A model generated the notes under the pieces. It had not been told where the DNA came from, searched no databases, and saw nothing but the letters and a program-made list of their open reading frames with translations. 64,000 bases of DNA, from NCBI RefSeq assembly GCF_036320965.1, contig NC_092235.1:29167476-29231475 (forward strand), written 5' to 3'. This DNA is from Panulirus ornatus (Eukaryota > Arthropoda > Malacostraca > Decapoda > Palinuridae). Position numbers and translations under genes: made by a program. Positions 1-11,143 of the stretch are shown piece by piece; the first letter of the stretch is position 1; every line of letters starts with the position of its first letter.

Positions 1-357
1 AGATTGACCAAGAGGATATATGTGTCGGAGGTGGAGGGAACGAGGAGAAGTAGGAGACCAAATTGGAGGTGGAAAGATGGAGTGAAAAAGATTTTGTGTG
101 ATTGGGGCCTGAACATGCAGGAGGGTGAAAGGAGGGCAAGGAATAGAGTGAATTGGATCGATGTGTTATACCGGGGTTGACGTGCTGTCGGTGGATTGAA
201 TCAGGGCATGTGAAGCGTCTGGGGTAAACCATGGAAAGCTGTGTAGGTATGTATATTTGCTTGTGTGGACGTATGTATATACATGTGTATGGGGGTGGGT
301 TGGGCCATTTCTTTCGTCTGTTTCCTTGCGCTACCTCGCAAATGCGGGAGACAGCGA
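1..357 (+). mobile_element. RTE-type LINE, 3' fragment (subfamily A)
   Basis: Codons 1-180 are the last 59 residues of the LINE ORF (RLTKRIYVSEVEG... to a TGA at 178-180), then the short subfamily-A 3' UTR ending GACAGCGACA at about 360, an A-run and (TA)n. The 5' part lies outside the window. The final residues read VLYRG rather than VVYRG. Confidence 0.85.
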
Positions 358-358
358 C

Positions 359-406
<48 letters not shown>

Positions 407-417
407 TATATATATAT

Positions 418-1797
418 TGGGGAAGAGCAGTTTGGTTTCAGAAGTGGTAGAGGATGTGTGGATCAGGTGTTTGCTTTGAAGGATGTATGTGAGAAATACT
501 TAGAAAAGCAAATGGATTTGTATGTAGCATTTATGGATCTTGAGAAGGCATATGATAGAGCTGATAGAGATGCTCTGTGGAAGGTATTAAGAATATATGG
601 TGTGGGAGGCAAGTTGTTAGAAGCAGTGAAAAGTTTTTATCGAGGATGTACGGCATGTGTACGTGTAGGAAGAGAGGAAAGTGATTGGTTCTCAGTGAAT
701 GTAGGTTTGCGGCAGGGGTGTGTGATGTCTCCATGGTTGTTTAATTTGTTTATGGATGGGGTTGTTAGGGAGGTAAATGCAAGAGTTTTGGAAAGAGGGG
801 CAAGTATGAAGTCTGTTGGAGATGAGAGAGCTTGGGAAGTGAGTAAGTTGTTGTTCGCTGATGATACAGCACTGGTGGCTGATTCATGTGGGAAACTGCA
901 GAAGCTGGTGACTGAGTTTGGTAAAGTGTGTGAAAGAAGAAAGTTAAGAGTAAATGTGAATAAGAGCAAGGTTATTAGGTACAGTAGGGTTGAGGGTCAA
1001 GTCCATTGGGAGGTAAGTTTGAATGGAGAAAAACTGGAGGAAGTAAAGTGTTTTAGATACCTGGGAGTGGATCGGGCAGTGGATGGAACCATGGAAGCGG
1101 AAGTGGATCATAGGGTGGGGGAGGGGGGGAAAATCCTGGGAGCCTTGAAGAATGTGTGGAAGTCGAGAACATTATCTGGGAAAGCAAAAATGGGTATGTT
1201 TGAAGGAATATTGGTTCCAACAATGTTGTATGGTTGCGAGGCGTGGGCTATGGATAGAGTTATGCGCAGGAGGATGGATGTGCTGGAAATGAGATGTTTG
1301 AGGACAATGTGTGGTGTGAGGTGGTTTGATCGAGTAAGTAAAGTAAGGGTAAGAGAGATGTGTGGAAATTAAAAGAGCATGGTTGAGAGAGCAGAAGAGG
1401 GTGTTTTGAAATGGTTTGGGCACATGGAGAGAATGAGTGAGGAAAGATTGACCAAGAGGATATATGTGTCGGAGGTGGAGGGAACGAGAAGTGGGAGACC
1501 AAATTGGAGGTGGAAAGATGGAGTGAAAAAGATTTTGTGTGATCGGGGCCTGAACATGCAGGAGGGTGAAAGGAGGGCAAGGAATAGAGTGAATTGGAGC
1601 GATGTGGTATACCGGGGTTGACGTGCTGTCAGTGGATTGAATCAGGGCATCTGCGTCTGGGGTAAATCATGGAAAGCTGTGTAGGTATGTATATTTGCAT
1701 GTGTGGACGTATGTATATACATGTGTATGGGGGTGGGTTGGGCCATTTCTTTCGTCTGTTTCCTTGCGCTACCTCGCAAACGCGGGAGACAGCGACA
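418..1797 (+). mobile_element. RTE-type LINE, 5'-truncated copy with a nonsense mutation
   Basis: The copy begins abruptly after (TA)n at GGGGAAGAGCAG, equal to residue 598 of the intact ORF at 1851-4847. It keeps reverse transcriptase motif A (FMDLEKAYD), motif B (LRQGCVMSP) and motif C ([10 protein letters not shown]). One base change turns the Lys codon after GN into TAA (1370-1372). The same frame then stays open to the normal stop at 1619-1621, so this is a pure nonsense allele and not a frameshift. Subfamily-A 3' UTR to about 1797, followed by (TA)n. Confidence 0.88.
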
Positions 1798-1808
1798 AAG
1801 CAAAATAA

Positions 1809-1850
<42 letters not shown>

Positions 1851-1854
<4 letters not shown>

Positions 1855-4847
1855 GAAACAGAAGAAGGAGTCACGCGGGGAGTGCTCATCCTCCTCGAAG
1901 GCTCAGAGTGGGGTGCCTAAATGTGTGTGGATGTAACCAAGATGTGAAAAAAGGAGAGATAGGTAGTATGTTTGAGGAAAGGAACCTGGATGTTTTGGCT
2001 CTGAGTGAAACGAAGCTCAAGGGTAAAGGGGAAGAGTGGTTTGGGAATGTCTGGGGAGTAAAGTCAGGGGTTAGTGAGAGGACAAGAGCAAGGGAAGGAG
2101 TAGCAATACTCCTGAAACAGGAGTTGTGGGAGTATGTGATAGAGTGTAAGAAAGTAAATTCTCGATTAATATGGGTAAAACTGAAAGTTGATGGAGAGAG
2201 GTGGGTGATTATTGGTGCATATGCACCTGGGCATGAGAAGAAAGATCAAGAGAGGCAAGTGTTTTGGGAGCAGCTGAATGAGTGTATTAGTGGTTTTGAT
2301 GCACGAGACCGGGTCATAGTGATGGGTGATTTGAATGCAAAGGTGAGTAATGTGGCAGTTCAGGGAATAATTGGTATACATGGGGTGTTCAGTGTTGTAA
2401 ATGGAAATGGTGAAGAGCTTGTAGATTTATGTGCTGAAAAAGGACTGATGATTGGGAATACCTGGTTTAAAAAGCGAGATATACATAAGTATACTTATGT
2501 AAGTAGGAGAGATGGCCAGAGAGCGTTATTGGATTATGTGTTAATTGACAGGCGTGCGAAAGAGAGACTTTTGGATGTTAATGTGCTGAGAGGTGCAACT
2601 GGAGGGATGTCTGATCATTATCTTGTGGAGGCTAAGGTGAAGATTTGTATGGGTTTTCAGAAAAGAAGAGTGAATGTTGGGGTGAAGAGGGTGGTGAGAG
2701 TAAGTGAGCTTGAGAAAGAGACCTGTGTGAGGAAGTACCAGGAGAGACTGAGTACAGAATGGAAAAAGGTGAGAACAATGGAAGTAAGGGGAGTGGGGGA
2801 GGAATGGGATGTATTTAGGGAATCAGTGATGGATTGTGCAAAAGATGCTTGTGGCATGAGAAGAGTGGGAGGTGGGTTGATTAGAAAGGGTAGTGAGTGG
2901 TGGGATGAAGAAGTAAGAGTATTAGTGAAAGAGAAGAGAGAGGCATTTGGACGATTTTTGCAGGGAAAAAATGCAATTGAGTGGGAGATGTATAAAAGAA
3001 AGAGACAGGAGGTCAAGAGAAAGGTGCAAGAGGTGAAAAAAAGGGCAAATGAGAGTTGGGGCGAGAGAGTATCATTAAATTTTAGGGAGAATAAAAAGAT
3101 GTTCTGGAAGGAGGTAAATAAAGTGCGTAAGACAAGGGAGCAAATGGGAACTTCAGTGAAGGGCGCAAATGGGGAGGTGAAAACAAGTAGTGGTGATGTG
3201 AGAAGGAGATGGAGTGAGTATTTTGAAGGTTTGTTGAATGTGTTTGATGATAGAGTGGCAGATATAGGGTGTTTTGGTCGAGGTGGTGTGCAAAGTGAGA
3301 GGGTTAGGGAAAATGATTTGGTAAACAGAGAAGAGGTAGTGAAAGCTTTGCGGAAGATGAAAGCTGGCAAGGCAGCAGGTTTGGATGGTATTGCAGTGGA
3401 ATTTATTAAAAAAGGGGGTGACTGTATTGTTGACTGGTTGGTAAGGTTATTTAATGTATGTATGACTCATGGTGAGGTGCCTGAGGATTGGCGGAATGCG
3501 TGCATAGTGCCATTGTACAAAGGCAAAGGGGATAAGAGTGAGTGCTCAAATTACAGAGGTATAAGTTTGATGAGTATTCCTGGTAAATTATATGGGAGGG
3601 TATTGATTGAGAGGGTGAAGGCATGTACAGAGCATCAGATTGGGGAAGAGCAGTGTGGTTTCAGAAGTGGTAGAGGATGTGTGGATCAGGTGTTTGCTTT
3701 GAAGAATGTATGTGAGAAATACTTAGAAAAGCAAATGGATTTGTATGTAGCATTTATGGATCTGGAGAAGGCATATGATAGAGTTGATAGAGATGCTCTG
3801 TGGAAGGTATTAAGAATATATGGTGTGGGAGGAAAGTTGTTAGAAGCAGTGAAAAGTTTTTATCGAGGATGTAAGGCATGTGTACGTGTAGGAAGAGAGG
3901 AAAGTGATTGGTTCTCAGTGAATGTAGGTTTGCGGCAGGGGTGTGTGATGTCTCCATGGTTGTTTAATTTGTTTATGGATGGGGTTGTTAGGGAGGTAAA
4001 TGCAAGAGTTTTGGAAAGAGGGGCAAGTATGAAGTCTGTTGGGGATGAGAGAGCCTGGGAAGTGAGTCAGTTGTTGTTCGCTGATGATACAGCGCTGGTG
4101 GCTGATTCATGTGAGAAACTGCAGAAGCTGGTGACTGAGTTTGGAAAAGTGTGTGGAAGAAGAAAGTTAAGAGTAAATGTGAATAAGAGCAAGGTTATTA
4201 GGTACAGTAGGGTTGAGGGTCAAGTCAATTGGGAGGTGAGTTTGAATGGAGAAAAACTGGAGGAAGTGAAGTGTTTTAGATATCTGGGAGTGGATCTGGC
4301 AGCGGATGGAACCATGGAAGCGGAAGTGGATCATAGGGTGGGGGAGGGGGCGAAAATCCTGGGGGCCTTGAAGAATGTGTGGAAGTCGAGAACATTATCT
4401 CGGAAAGCAAAAGTGGGTATGTTTGAAGGAATAGTGGTTCCAACAATGTTGTATGGTTGCGAGGCGTGGGCTATGGATAGAGTTGTGCGCAGGAGGATGG
4501 ATGTGCTGGAAATGAGATGTTTGAGGACAATGTGTGGTGTGAGGTGGTTTGATCGAGTGAGTAACGTAAGGGTAAGAGAGATGTGTGGTAATAAAAAGAG
4601 CGTGGTTGAGAGAGCAGAAGAGGGTGTTTTGAAGTGGTTTGGGCACATGGAGAGGATGAGTGAGGAGAGATTGACCAAGAAGATATATGTGTCGGAGGTG
4701 GAGGGAACAAGGAGAAGAGGGAGACCAAATTGGAGGTGGAAAGATGGAGTGAAAAAGATTTTGTGTGATCGGGGCCTGAACATGCAGGAGGGTGAAAGGA
4801 GGGCAAGGAACAGAGTGAATTGGAGCAATGTGGTATACCGGGGTTGA
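1851..4847 (+). CDS. Intact RTE-type LINE ORF: endonuclease-reverse transcriptase, 998 aa
   Basis: Self-mobilising polyprotein that nicks target DNA and reverse-transcribes its own RNA at the nick. It is uninterrupted from ATG 1851 to TGA 4845-4847. Residues ~18-262 form an apurinic-type endonuclease: N24 in LNVCG, E53 in SETKLKG, Y124 in GAYAPG, D160/N162 in MGDLNA, D228 in LDYVLID and the catalytic S254-D255-H256. A basic coiled linker follows (~290-430). Reverse transcriptase occupies ~500-830: YRGISLMSIPGKL (569-580), motif A FMDLEKAYD (D637), motif [10 protein letters not shown] (695-702), motif C FADD (D745, D746). The C-terminal region (~860-998) contains YGCEAW and GHMERMSEERLTK. There is no RNase H and no ORF1, and single-ORF organisation with a simple-repeat tail fits the RTE clade. 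The start codon straddles the (TA)n junction but coincides with the MGNRRRS start kept by the copy at 53412-56733. All catalytic residues I can recognise are present. Confidence 0.92.
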
Positions 4848-5045
4848 CGTGCTGTCAGTGGATTGAATCAAGGCATGTGAAGCGTCTGGGGTAAACCATG
4901 GAAAGCTGTGTAGGTATGTGTATTTGCGTGTGTGGACGTGTGTATATGCATGTGTATGGGGGGGGTTGGGTCATTCTTTCGTCTGTTTCCTTGCGCTACC
5001 TTCCTAATGTGGGAGACTGACAAAATATAATAGGAAATGATATAT
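1851..5045 (+). mobile_element. RTE-type LINE, copy with intact ORF (subfamily A)
   Basis: The element lacks its ~125-bp 5' UTR: (TA)n runs straight into GGGAAACAGAAG, the first codons of the ORF. The ORF (1851-4847) is followed by a subfamily-A 3' UTR whose terminal stem-loop region is slightly damaged (CTACCTTCCTAATGTGGGAG near 5005), then an AT-rich tail to about 5060. Without the 5' UTR this copy may have no promoter despite the intact protein. Confidence 0.88.
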
Positions 5046-5066
5046 ATAAATATTTATATTTTTGAA

Positions 5067-6997
5067 GGGAAAAAATGCAAATGACTGGGAGATGTATCAA
5101 AGAAAGAGGCAGGTGCAAGAAAGGTGGAAAAGGTGAAAAAGAGGGCAAATGAGAGTTGGGGTGAGAGAGTATCATTAAATTTTAAGGAGAATAAAAAGAT
5201 ATTTTGGAAGGAGGTAAATAGTGTGTAAGACAAGGGAACAAATGGGAACATCAGTGAAGGGGGTTAATGGGGAGGCAATAACAAGTAGTGGTGATGTGAG
5301 AAGGAGATGGAGTGAGTATTTTGAAGGTCTGTTGAATGTGTTTGATGATAGAGTGGCAGATATAGGGTGTTTTGGTCGAGGTGGTGTGGAAAGTGAGAGG
5401 GTTAGGGATAATGATTTGGTAAACAAAGAAGAGGTAGTAAAAGATTTGCGGAAGATGAAAGCTGGCAAGGCAGCGGGTCTGGATGGTATTGCAGTGAAAT
5501 TTATTAAAAAAGGGGGTGACTGTATTGTTAACTGGTTGGTAAGGTTATTTAATGTATATATGACTCATGGTAAGGTGCCTGAGGATTGGCGGAATGCTTG
5601 CATAGTGCTGTTGTACAAAGGCAAAGTGGATAAAAGTGAGTGCTCAAATTACAGAGGTATAAGTTTGTTGAGTATTCCTGGGAAATCATAAGGGAGGGTA
5701 TTGATTGAGAGGGAGAAGGTATGGACAGACCATAAGACTGGTAAAGAGCAGAGTGGTTTCAGAAGTGGTAGAGGATATGTGGATCAGGTGTTTGCTTTGA
5801 AGAATGTATGTAAGAAATACTGTAAAAAAATACATGTAAGGCATGTGTACGTGTAGGAAGAGAGGAAAGTGATTGGTTCTCAGTGAATGTAGGTTTGCGG
5901 CAGGGGTGTGTGATGTCTCCATGGTTGTTTAATTTGTTTATGGATGGGGTTGTTAGGGAGGTAAATGCAAGAGTTTTGGAAAGAGGGGCAAGTATGAAGT
6001 CTGTTGGGGATGAGAGAGCTTGGGAAGTGAGTCAGTTGTTGTTCGCTGATGATACAGCACTGGTGGCTGATTCATGTGAGAAACTGCAGAAGCTGGTGAC
6101 TGAGTTTGGTAAAGTGTGTGGAAGAAGAAAGTTAAGAGTAAATGTGAATAAGAGCAAGGTTATTAGGTACAGTAGGGTTGAGGGTCAAGTCAATTGGGAG
6201 GTGAGTTTGAATGGAGAAAAACTGGAGGAAGTGAAGTGTTTCAGATATCTGGGAGTGGATCTGGCAGCGGATGGAACCATCGAAGCGGAAGTGGATCATA
6301 GGGTGGGGGAGGGGGCGAAAATTCTGGGGGCCTTGAAGAATGTGTGGAAGTCGAGGACATTATCTGGGAAAGCAAAAATGGGTATGTTTGAAGGAATAGT
6401 GGTTCCAACAATGTTGTATGGTTGCGAGGCGTGGGCTATGGATAGAGTTGTGCGCAGGAGGATGGATGTGCTGGAAATGAGATGTTTGAGGACAATGTGT
6501 GGTGTGAGGTGGTTTGATCGAGTGAGTAATGTAAGGGTAAGAGAGATGTGTCGAAATAAAAAGAGCGTGGTTGAGAGAGCAGAAGAGGGTGTTTTGAAGT
6601 GGTTTTGGCACATGGAGAGAATGAGTGAGGAAAGATTGACCAAGAGGATATATGTGTCGGAGGTGGAGGGAATAAGGAGAAGAGGGAGACCAAATTGGAG
6701 GTGGAAAGATGGAGTGAAAAAGATTTTGTGTGATCGGGGCCTGAACATGCAGGAGGGTGAAAGGAGGGCAAGGAATAGAGTGAATTGGAGCGATGTGGTA
6801 TACCGGGGTTGACGTGCTGTCAGTGGATTGAATCAAGGCATGTGAAGTGTCTGGGGTAAACCATGGAAAGCTGTGTAGGTATGTATATTTGCGTGTGCGG
6901 ACGTATGTATATACATGTGTATGGGGGGGGTTGGGCCATTTCTTTCGTCTGTTTCCTTGCACTACCTCGCAAACGCGGGAGACAGCGACAAAGTATA

Positions 6998-7000
<3 letters not shown>
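5067..7000 (+). mobile_element. RTE-type LINE, truncated copy lacking RT motif A
   Basis: Starts in the linker between endonuclease and reverse transcriptase (AAAAAATGCAAATGAC). There is a frameshift near 5110, an ORF at 5221-5691 that ends early (TAA at 5689), and then an internal deletion of about 125 bp near 5822-5850. The deletion removes the region encoding LYVAFMDLEKAYD, so the catalytic Asp of motif A is gone. The frame 5883-6812 (309 aa) then runs from motif B to the normal subfamily-A stop. A 3' UTR and (TA)n tail follow. Confidence 0.88.
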
Positions 7001-7038
<38 letters not shown>

Positions 7039-7039
7039 T

Positions 7040-9175
7040 TTTCTTTTTTTTGCTTTGTCGCTGTCTCCCGCGTTTGCGAGGTAGCGCAAGGAAACAGACG
7101 AAAGAAATGGCCCAACCCACCCCCATACACATATATATACATACACGTCCACATACGCAAATATACATACATATACATCTCAATGTACACATATATATAC
7201 ACACACAGACATATACATATGCACACATGTACATAATTCATACTGTCTGCCTTTATTTATTCCCATCGCCACCCCGCCACACATGGAATAACTTCCCCCT
7301 TCCCCCTCATGTGTGCAAGGTAGCGCTAGGAAAAGACAACAAAGGCCCCATTCGTTCACACTCAGTCTCTAGCTGTCATGTAATAATGCCTGAAACCACA
7401 GCTCCCTTTCCACATACAGGCCCCACAGAACTTTCCATGGTTTACCCCAGACGCTTCACATGCCCTGATTCAATCCATTGACAGCACGTCGACCCCGGTA
7501 TACCACATCAATCCAATTCACTCTATTCCTTGAACGCCTTTCACCCTCCTGCATGTTCAAGCCCCGATCACTCAAAATCTTTTTCACTCCATCTTTCCAC
7601 CTCCAATTTGGTCTCCCACTTCTCGTTCCCTCCACCTCCGACACATATATCCTCTTGGACAATCTTTCCTCACTCATTCTCTCCATGTGACCAAACCATT
7701 TCAAAACACCCTCTTCTGCTCTCTCAACCACACTCTATTTCCACACATCTCTCTTACCCTTACATTACTTACTCGATCAAACCACCTCACACCACATAAT
7801 GTCCTCAAACATCTCATTTCCAGCACATCTACCCTCCTGTGCACAACTCTATCCATAGCCCACGCCTCGCAACCATACAACATTATTGGAACCACTATTC
7901 CTTCAAACATACCCATTTTTGCTTTCCCAGATAATGTTCTCGACTTCCACACATTCTTCAAGGCTCCCAGGATTTTCGCCCCCTCTCCCACCCTATGATT
8001 CGCTTCCGCTTCCATGGTTCCATCCGCTGCCAGATCCACTCCAAGATATCGAAAACACTTTACTTCCTCCAGTTTTTCTCCATTCAAACTTACCTCCCAA
8101 TTGACTTGACCCTCAACCCTACTGTACCTAATAACCTTGCTCTTATTCACATTTACTCTTAACTTTCTTCTCTCACACACTTTACCAAACTCAGTCACCA
8201 GCTTCTGCAGTTTCTCACATGAAGCAGCCACCAGCGCTGTATCATCAGTGAACAACAACTGACTCACTTCCCAAGCTCTCTCATCCCCAACAGACTGCAT
8301 ACTTGCCCCTCTTTCCAAAACTCTTGCATTCACCTCCCTAACAACCCCATCTATAAACAAATTAAACAACCATGGAGACATCACACACCCCTGCCGCAAA
8401 CCTACATTCACTGAGAACCAATCACTTTCCTCTCTTCCTACACGTACACATGCCTTACAACCTCGATAAAAACTTTTCACTGCTTCTAACAACTTGCCTC
8501 CCAACCATATATTCTTAGTGCCTTCCACAGACCATCTCTATCAACTAGCCCCCTTCACTGAAGGGGGCTAATGGGGAGGTGATAACAAGTAGTGGTGATA
8601 TGAGGAGATGGAGTGGGTATATTGAAGGTTTGTTGAATGTGTTTGATGATACAGTGGCAGATATAGGGTGTTTTGGTCGAGGTGGTGCGCAAAGTGAGAG
8701 GGTTAGGGAAAATCATTTGGTAAACAGAGAAGAGGTAGTAAAAGCTTTGCAGAAGATGAAAGCTGGCAAGGCAGCAGGTTTGGATGGTATTGCAGTGGAA
8801 TTTATTAATAAAGGGGGTGACTGTATTGTCGACTGGTTGGTAAGGTTATTTAATGTATGTATGATTCATGGTGAGGTGCCAGAGGATTGGCGGAATGCTT
8901 GCATGTGCCATTGTACAAAGGCAAAGGGGATAAGAGTGAGTGCTCAAATTACAGAGGTATAAGTTTCCTGAGTATTCCTGGTAAATTATATGGGAGGGTA
9001 TTGATTGAGAGGGTGAAGGCATGCACAGAGCATCACATTGGGGAAGAGCAGTGTGGTTTCAGAAGTGGTAGAGGATGTGTGGATCAGGTGTTTGCTTTGA
9101 AGAATGTATGTGAGGAATACTTAGAAAAGCATATGGATTTGTATGTAGCATTTATGGATCTGGAGAAGGCATATG

Positions 9176-9179
<4 letters not shown>
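7040..9179 (-). mobile_element. RTE-type LINE (subfamily B) with inverted 5' segment
   Basis: One insertion in two pieces. The minus-strand piece 7047-8546 carries the long B-type 3' UTR, the C-terminus and the RT region back to residue 644 (ORFs 7456-7731 and 7701-8528, separated by a 4-base deletion near 7735). The plus-strand piece 8549-9179 carries residues ~437-643 (ORFs 8579-8962 and 8887-9258, with a 1-base loss near 8905). The two pieces meet end to end at residues 643/644, and the outer end of the inverted piece (KAYD, GCATATGAT) abuts (TA)n. This is the geometry expected of twin priming. Confidence 0.8.
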
Positions 9180-9207
<28 letters not shown>

Positions 9208-9209
<2 letters not shown>

Positions 9210-11143
9210 TTTTTTTTTTTTTTTTTTGTTGCCGCTGTCTCCCGTGTTTGCGAGGTAGCGCAAGGAAACAGACGAAAGATGTGGCCCAACCCACCCCCAT
9301 ACACATGTATATACACACGTCCACACACGCGAATATACATACCTACACAGCTTTCCATGGTTTACCCCAGACGCTTCACATGCCTCGATTCAATCCACTG
9401 ACAGCACGTCAACCCCTGTATACCACATCGCTCCAATTCACTCTATTCTTTGCCCTCCTTACACCCTCCTGCATGTTCAGGCCCTGATCACACAAAATCT
9501 TTTTCACTCCATCTTTCCACCTCCAATTTGGTCTCCCTCTTCTCCTCGTTCCCTCCACCTCCGACACATATATCCTCTTGGTCAATCTTTCCTCACTCAT
9601 TCTCTCCATGTGCCCAAACCATTTCAAAACACCCTCTTCTGCTCTCTCAACCATGCTCTTTTTATTTCCAAACATCTCTCTTACCCTTACGTTACTTACT
9701 CGATCAAACCACCTCACACCACACATTGTCCTCAAACATCTCATTTCCAGCACATCCATCCTCCTGCGCACAACTCTATCCATAGCCCACGCCTCGCAAC
9801 CATACACCATTGTTGGAACCACTATTCCTTCAAACATACCCATTTTTGCTTTCCGAGATAATGTTCTCGACTTCCAAACATTCTTCAAGGCTCCCAGAAT
9901 TTTCGCCCCCTCCCCCACCCTATGATCCACTTCCGCTTCCATGGTTCCATCCGCTGCCAGATCCACTCCCAGATATCTAAAACACTTCAATTCCCCCAGT
10001 TTTTCTCCATTCAAACTCACCTCCCAATTGACTTGACCCTCAACCCTACTGTACCTAATAACCTTGCTCTTATTCACATTTACTCTTAACTTTCTTCTTT
10101 CACACACTTTACCAAACTCAGTCACCAGCTTCTGCAGTTTCTCACATGAATCAGCCACCAGCGCTGTATCATCAGCGAACAACAACTGACTCACTTCCCA
10201 AGCTCTCTCATCCCCAACAGACTTCATACTTGCCCCTCTTTCCAAAACTCTTGCATTTACCTCCCTAACAACCCCATCCATAAACAAATTAAACAACCAT
10301 GGAGACATCACACACCCCTGCCGCAAACCTTCATTCACTGAGAACCAATCACTTTCCTCTCTTCCTACACGTACACATGCCTTACATCCTCGATAAAAAC
10401 TTTTCACTGCTTCTAACAACTTGCCTCCCACACCATATATTCTTAATACCTTCCACAGAGCATCTCTATCAACTCTATCATATGCCTTCTCCAGATCCAT
10501 AAATGCTATATACAAATCCATTTGCTTTTCTAAGTATTTCTCACATACATTCTTCAAAGCAAACACCTGATCCACACATCCTCTACCACTTCTGACACCA
10601 CACTGCTCTTCCCCAATCTGATGCTCTGTACATGCTTTCACCCTCTCAATCAATACTCTCCCATATAATTTACCAGGAATACTCAACAAACTTATACCTC
10701 TGTAATTTGAGCACTCACTCTTATCCCCTTTGCCTTTGTACAATGGCACTATGCACGCATTCCGCCAATCCTCAGGCACCTCACCATGAGTCATACATAC
10801 ATTAAATAACCTTACCAACCAGTCAACAATACAGTCACCCCCTTTTTTAATAAATTCCACTGCAATACCATCCAAACCCGCTGCCTTGCCGGCTTTCATC
10901 TTCCGCAAAGGTTTTACTACCTCTTCTCTGTTTACCAAATCATTTTCCCTAACCCTCTCACTTTGCACACCACCTCGACCAAAACACCCTATATCTGCCA
11001 CTCTATCATCAAACACATTCAACAAACCTTCAAAATACTCACTCCATCTCCTTCTCACATCACCACTACTTGTTATAACCTCCCCATTTGCGCCCTTCAC
11101 TGAAGTTCCCATTTGCTCCCTTGTCTTACGCACTTTATTTACC
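9208..11143 (-). mobile_element. RTE-type LINE, 5'-truncated copy with open RT (subfamily A)
   Basis: Minus-strand copy. The tail is the T-run at 9208-9226 and the short A-type 3' UTR covers about 9227-9405. The coding part continues unbroken to 11143, where it is truncated in the linker (VNKVRKTREQ). It meets the next, plus-strand copy directly at 11143/11144. Confidence 0.88.
9409..11143 (-). CDS. LINE reverse transcriptase, open but 5'-truncated (~578 aa)
   Basis: Uninterrupted from the truncation point to TGA, equivalent to residues ~421-998 of the intact ORF. It has the [18 protein letters not shown] and [10 protein letters not shown] motifs and the complete C-terminal region. The endonuclease is absent because of the truncation. 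The nearest ATG upstream (11190) lies in the neighbouring inverted copy, so any protein starting there would begin with about 16 foreign residues. It is a dead fragment as an element, though its RT shows no inactivating change. Confidence 0.8.

Noticed and set aside
2657..3370. Long antisense ORFs rich in Ser, Pro, His and Thr (for example 237 aa)
   Set aside because: They mirror the purine-rich LINE coding strand; the sense frame carries the catalytic motifs. Length comes from the lack of C on the sense strand.
7050..7481. Long open frames of the type [22 protein letters not shown] and their antisense partners around LINE tails
   Set aside because: They lie entirely in the LINE 3' UTR and adjoining (TA)n (giving YIYIYI runs), shift frame between copies, and have no conserved start. 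They are shadows, not proteins.
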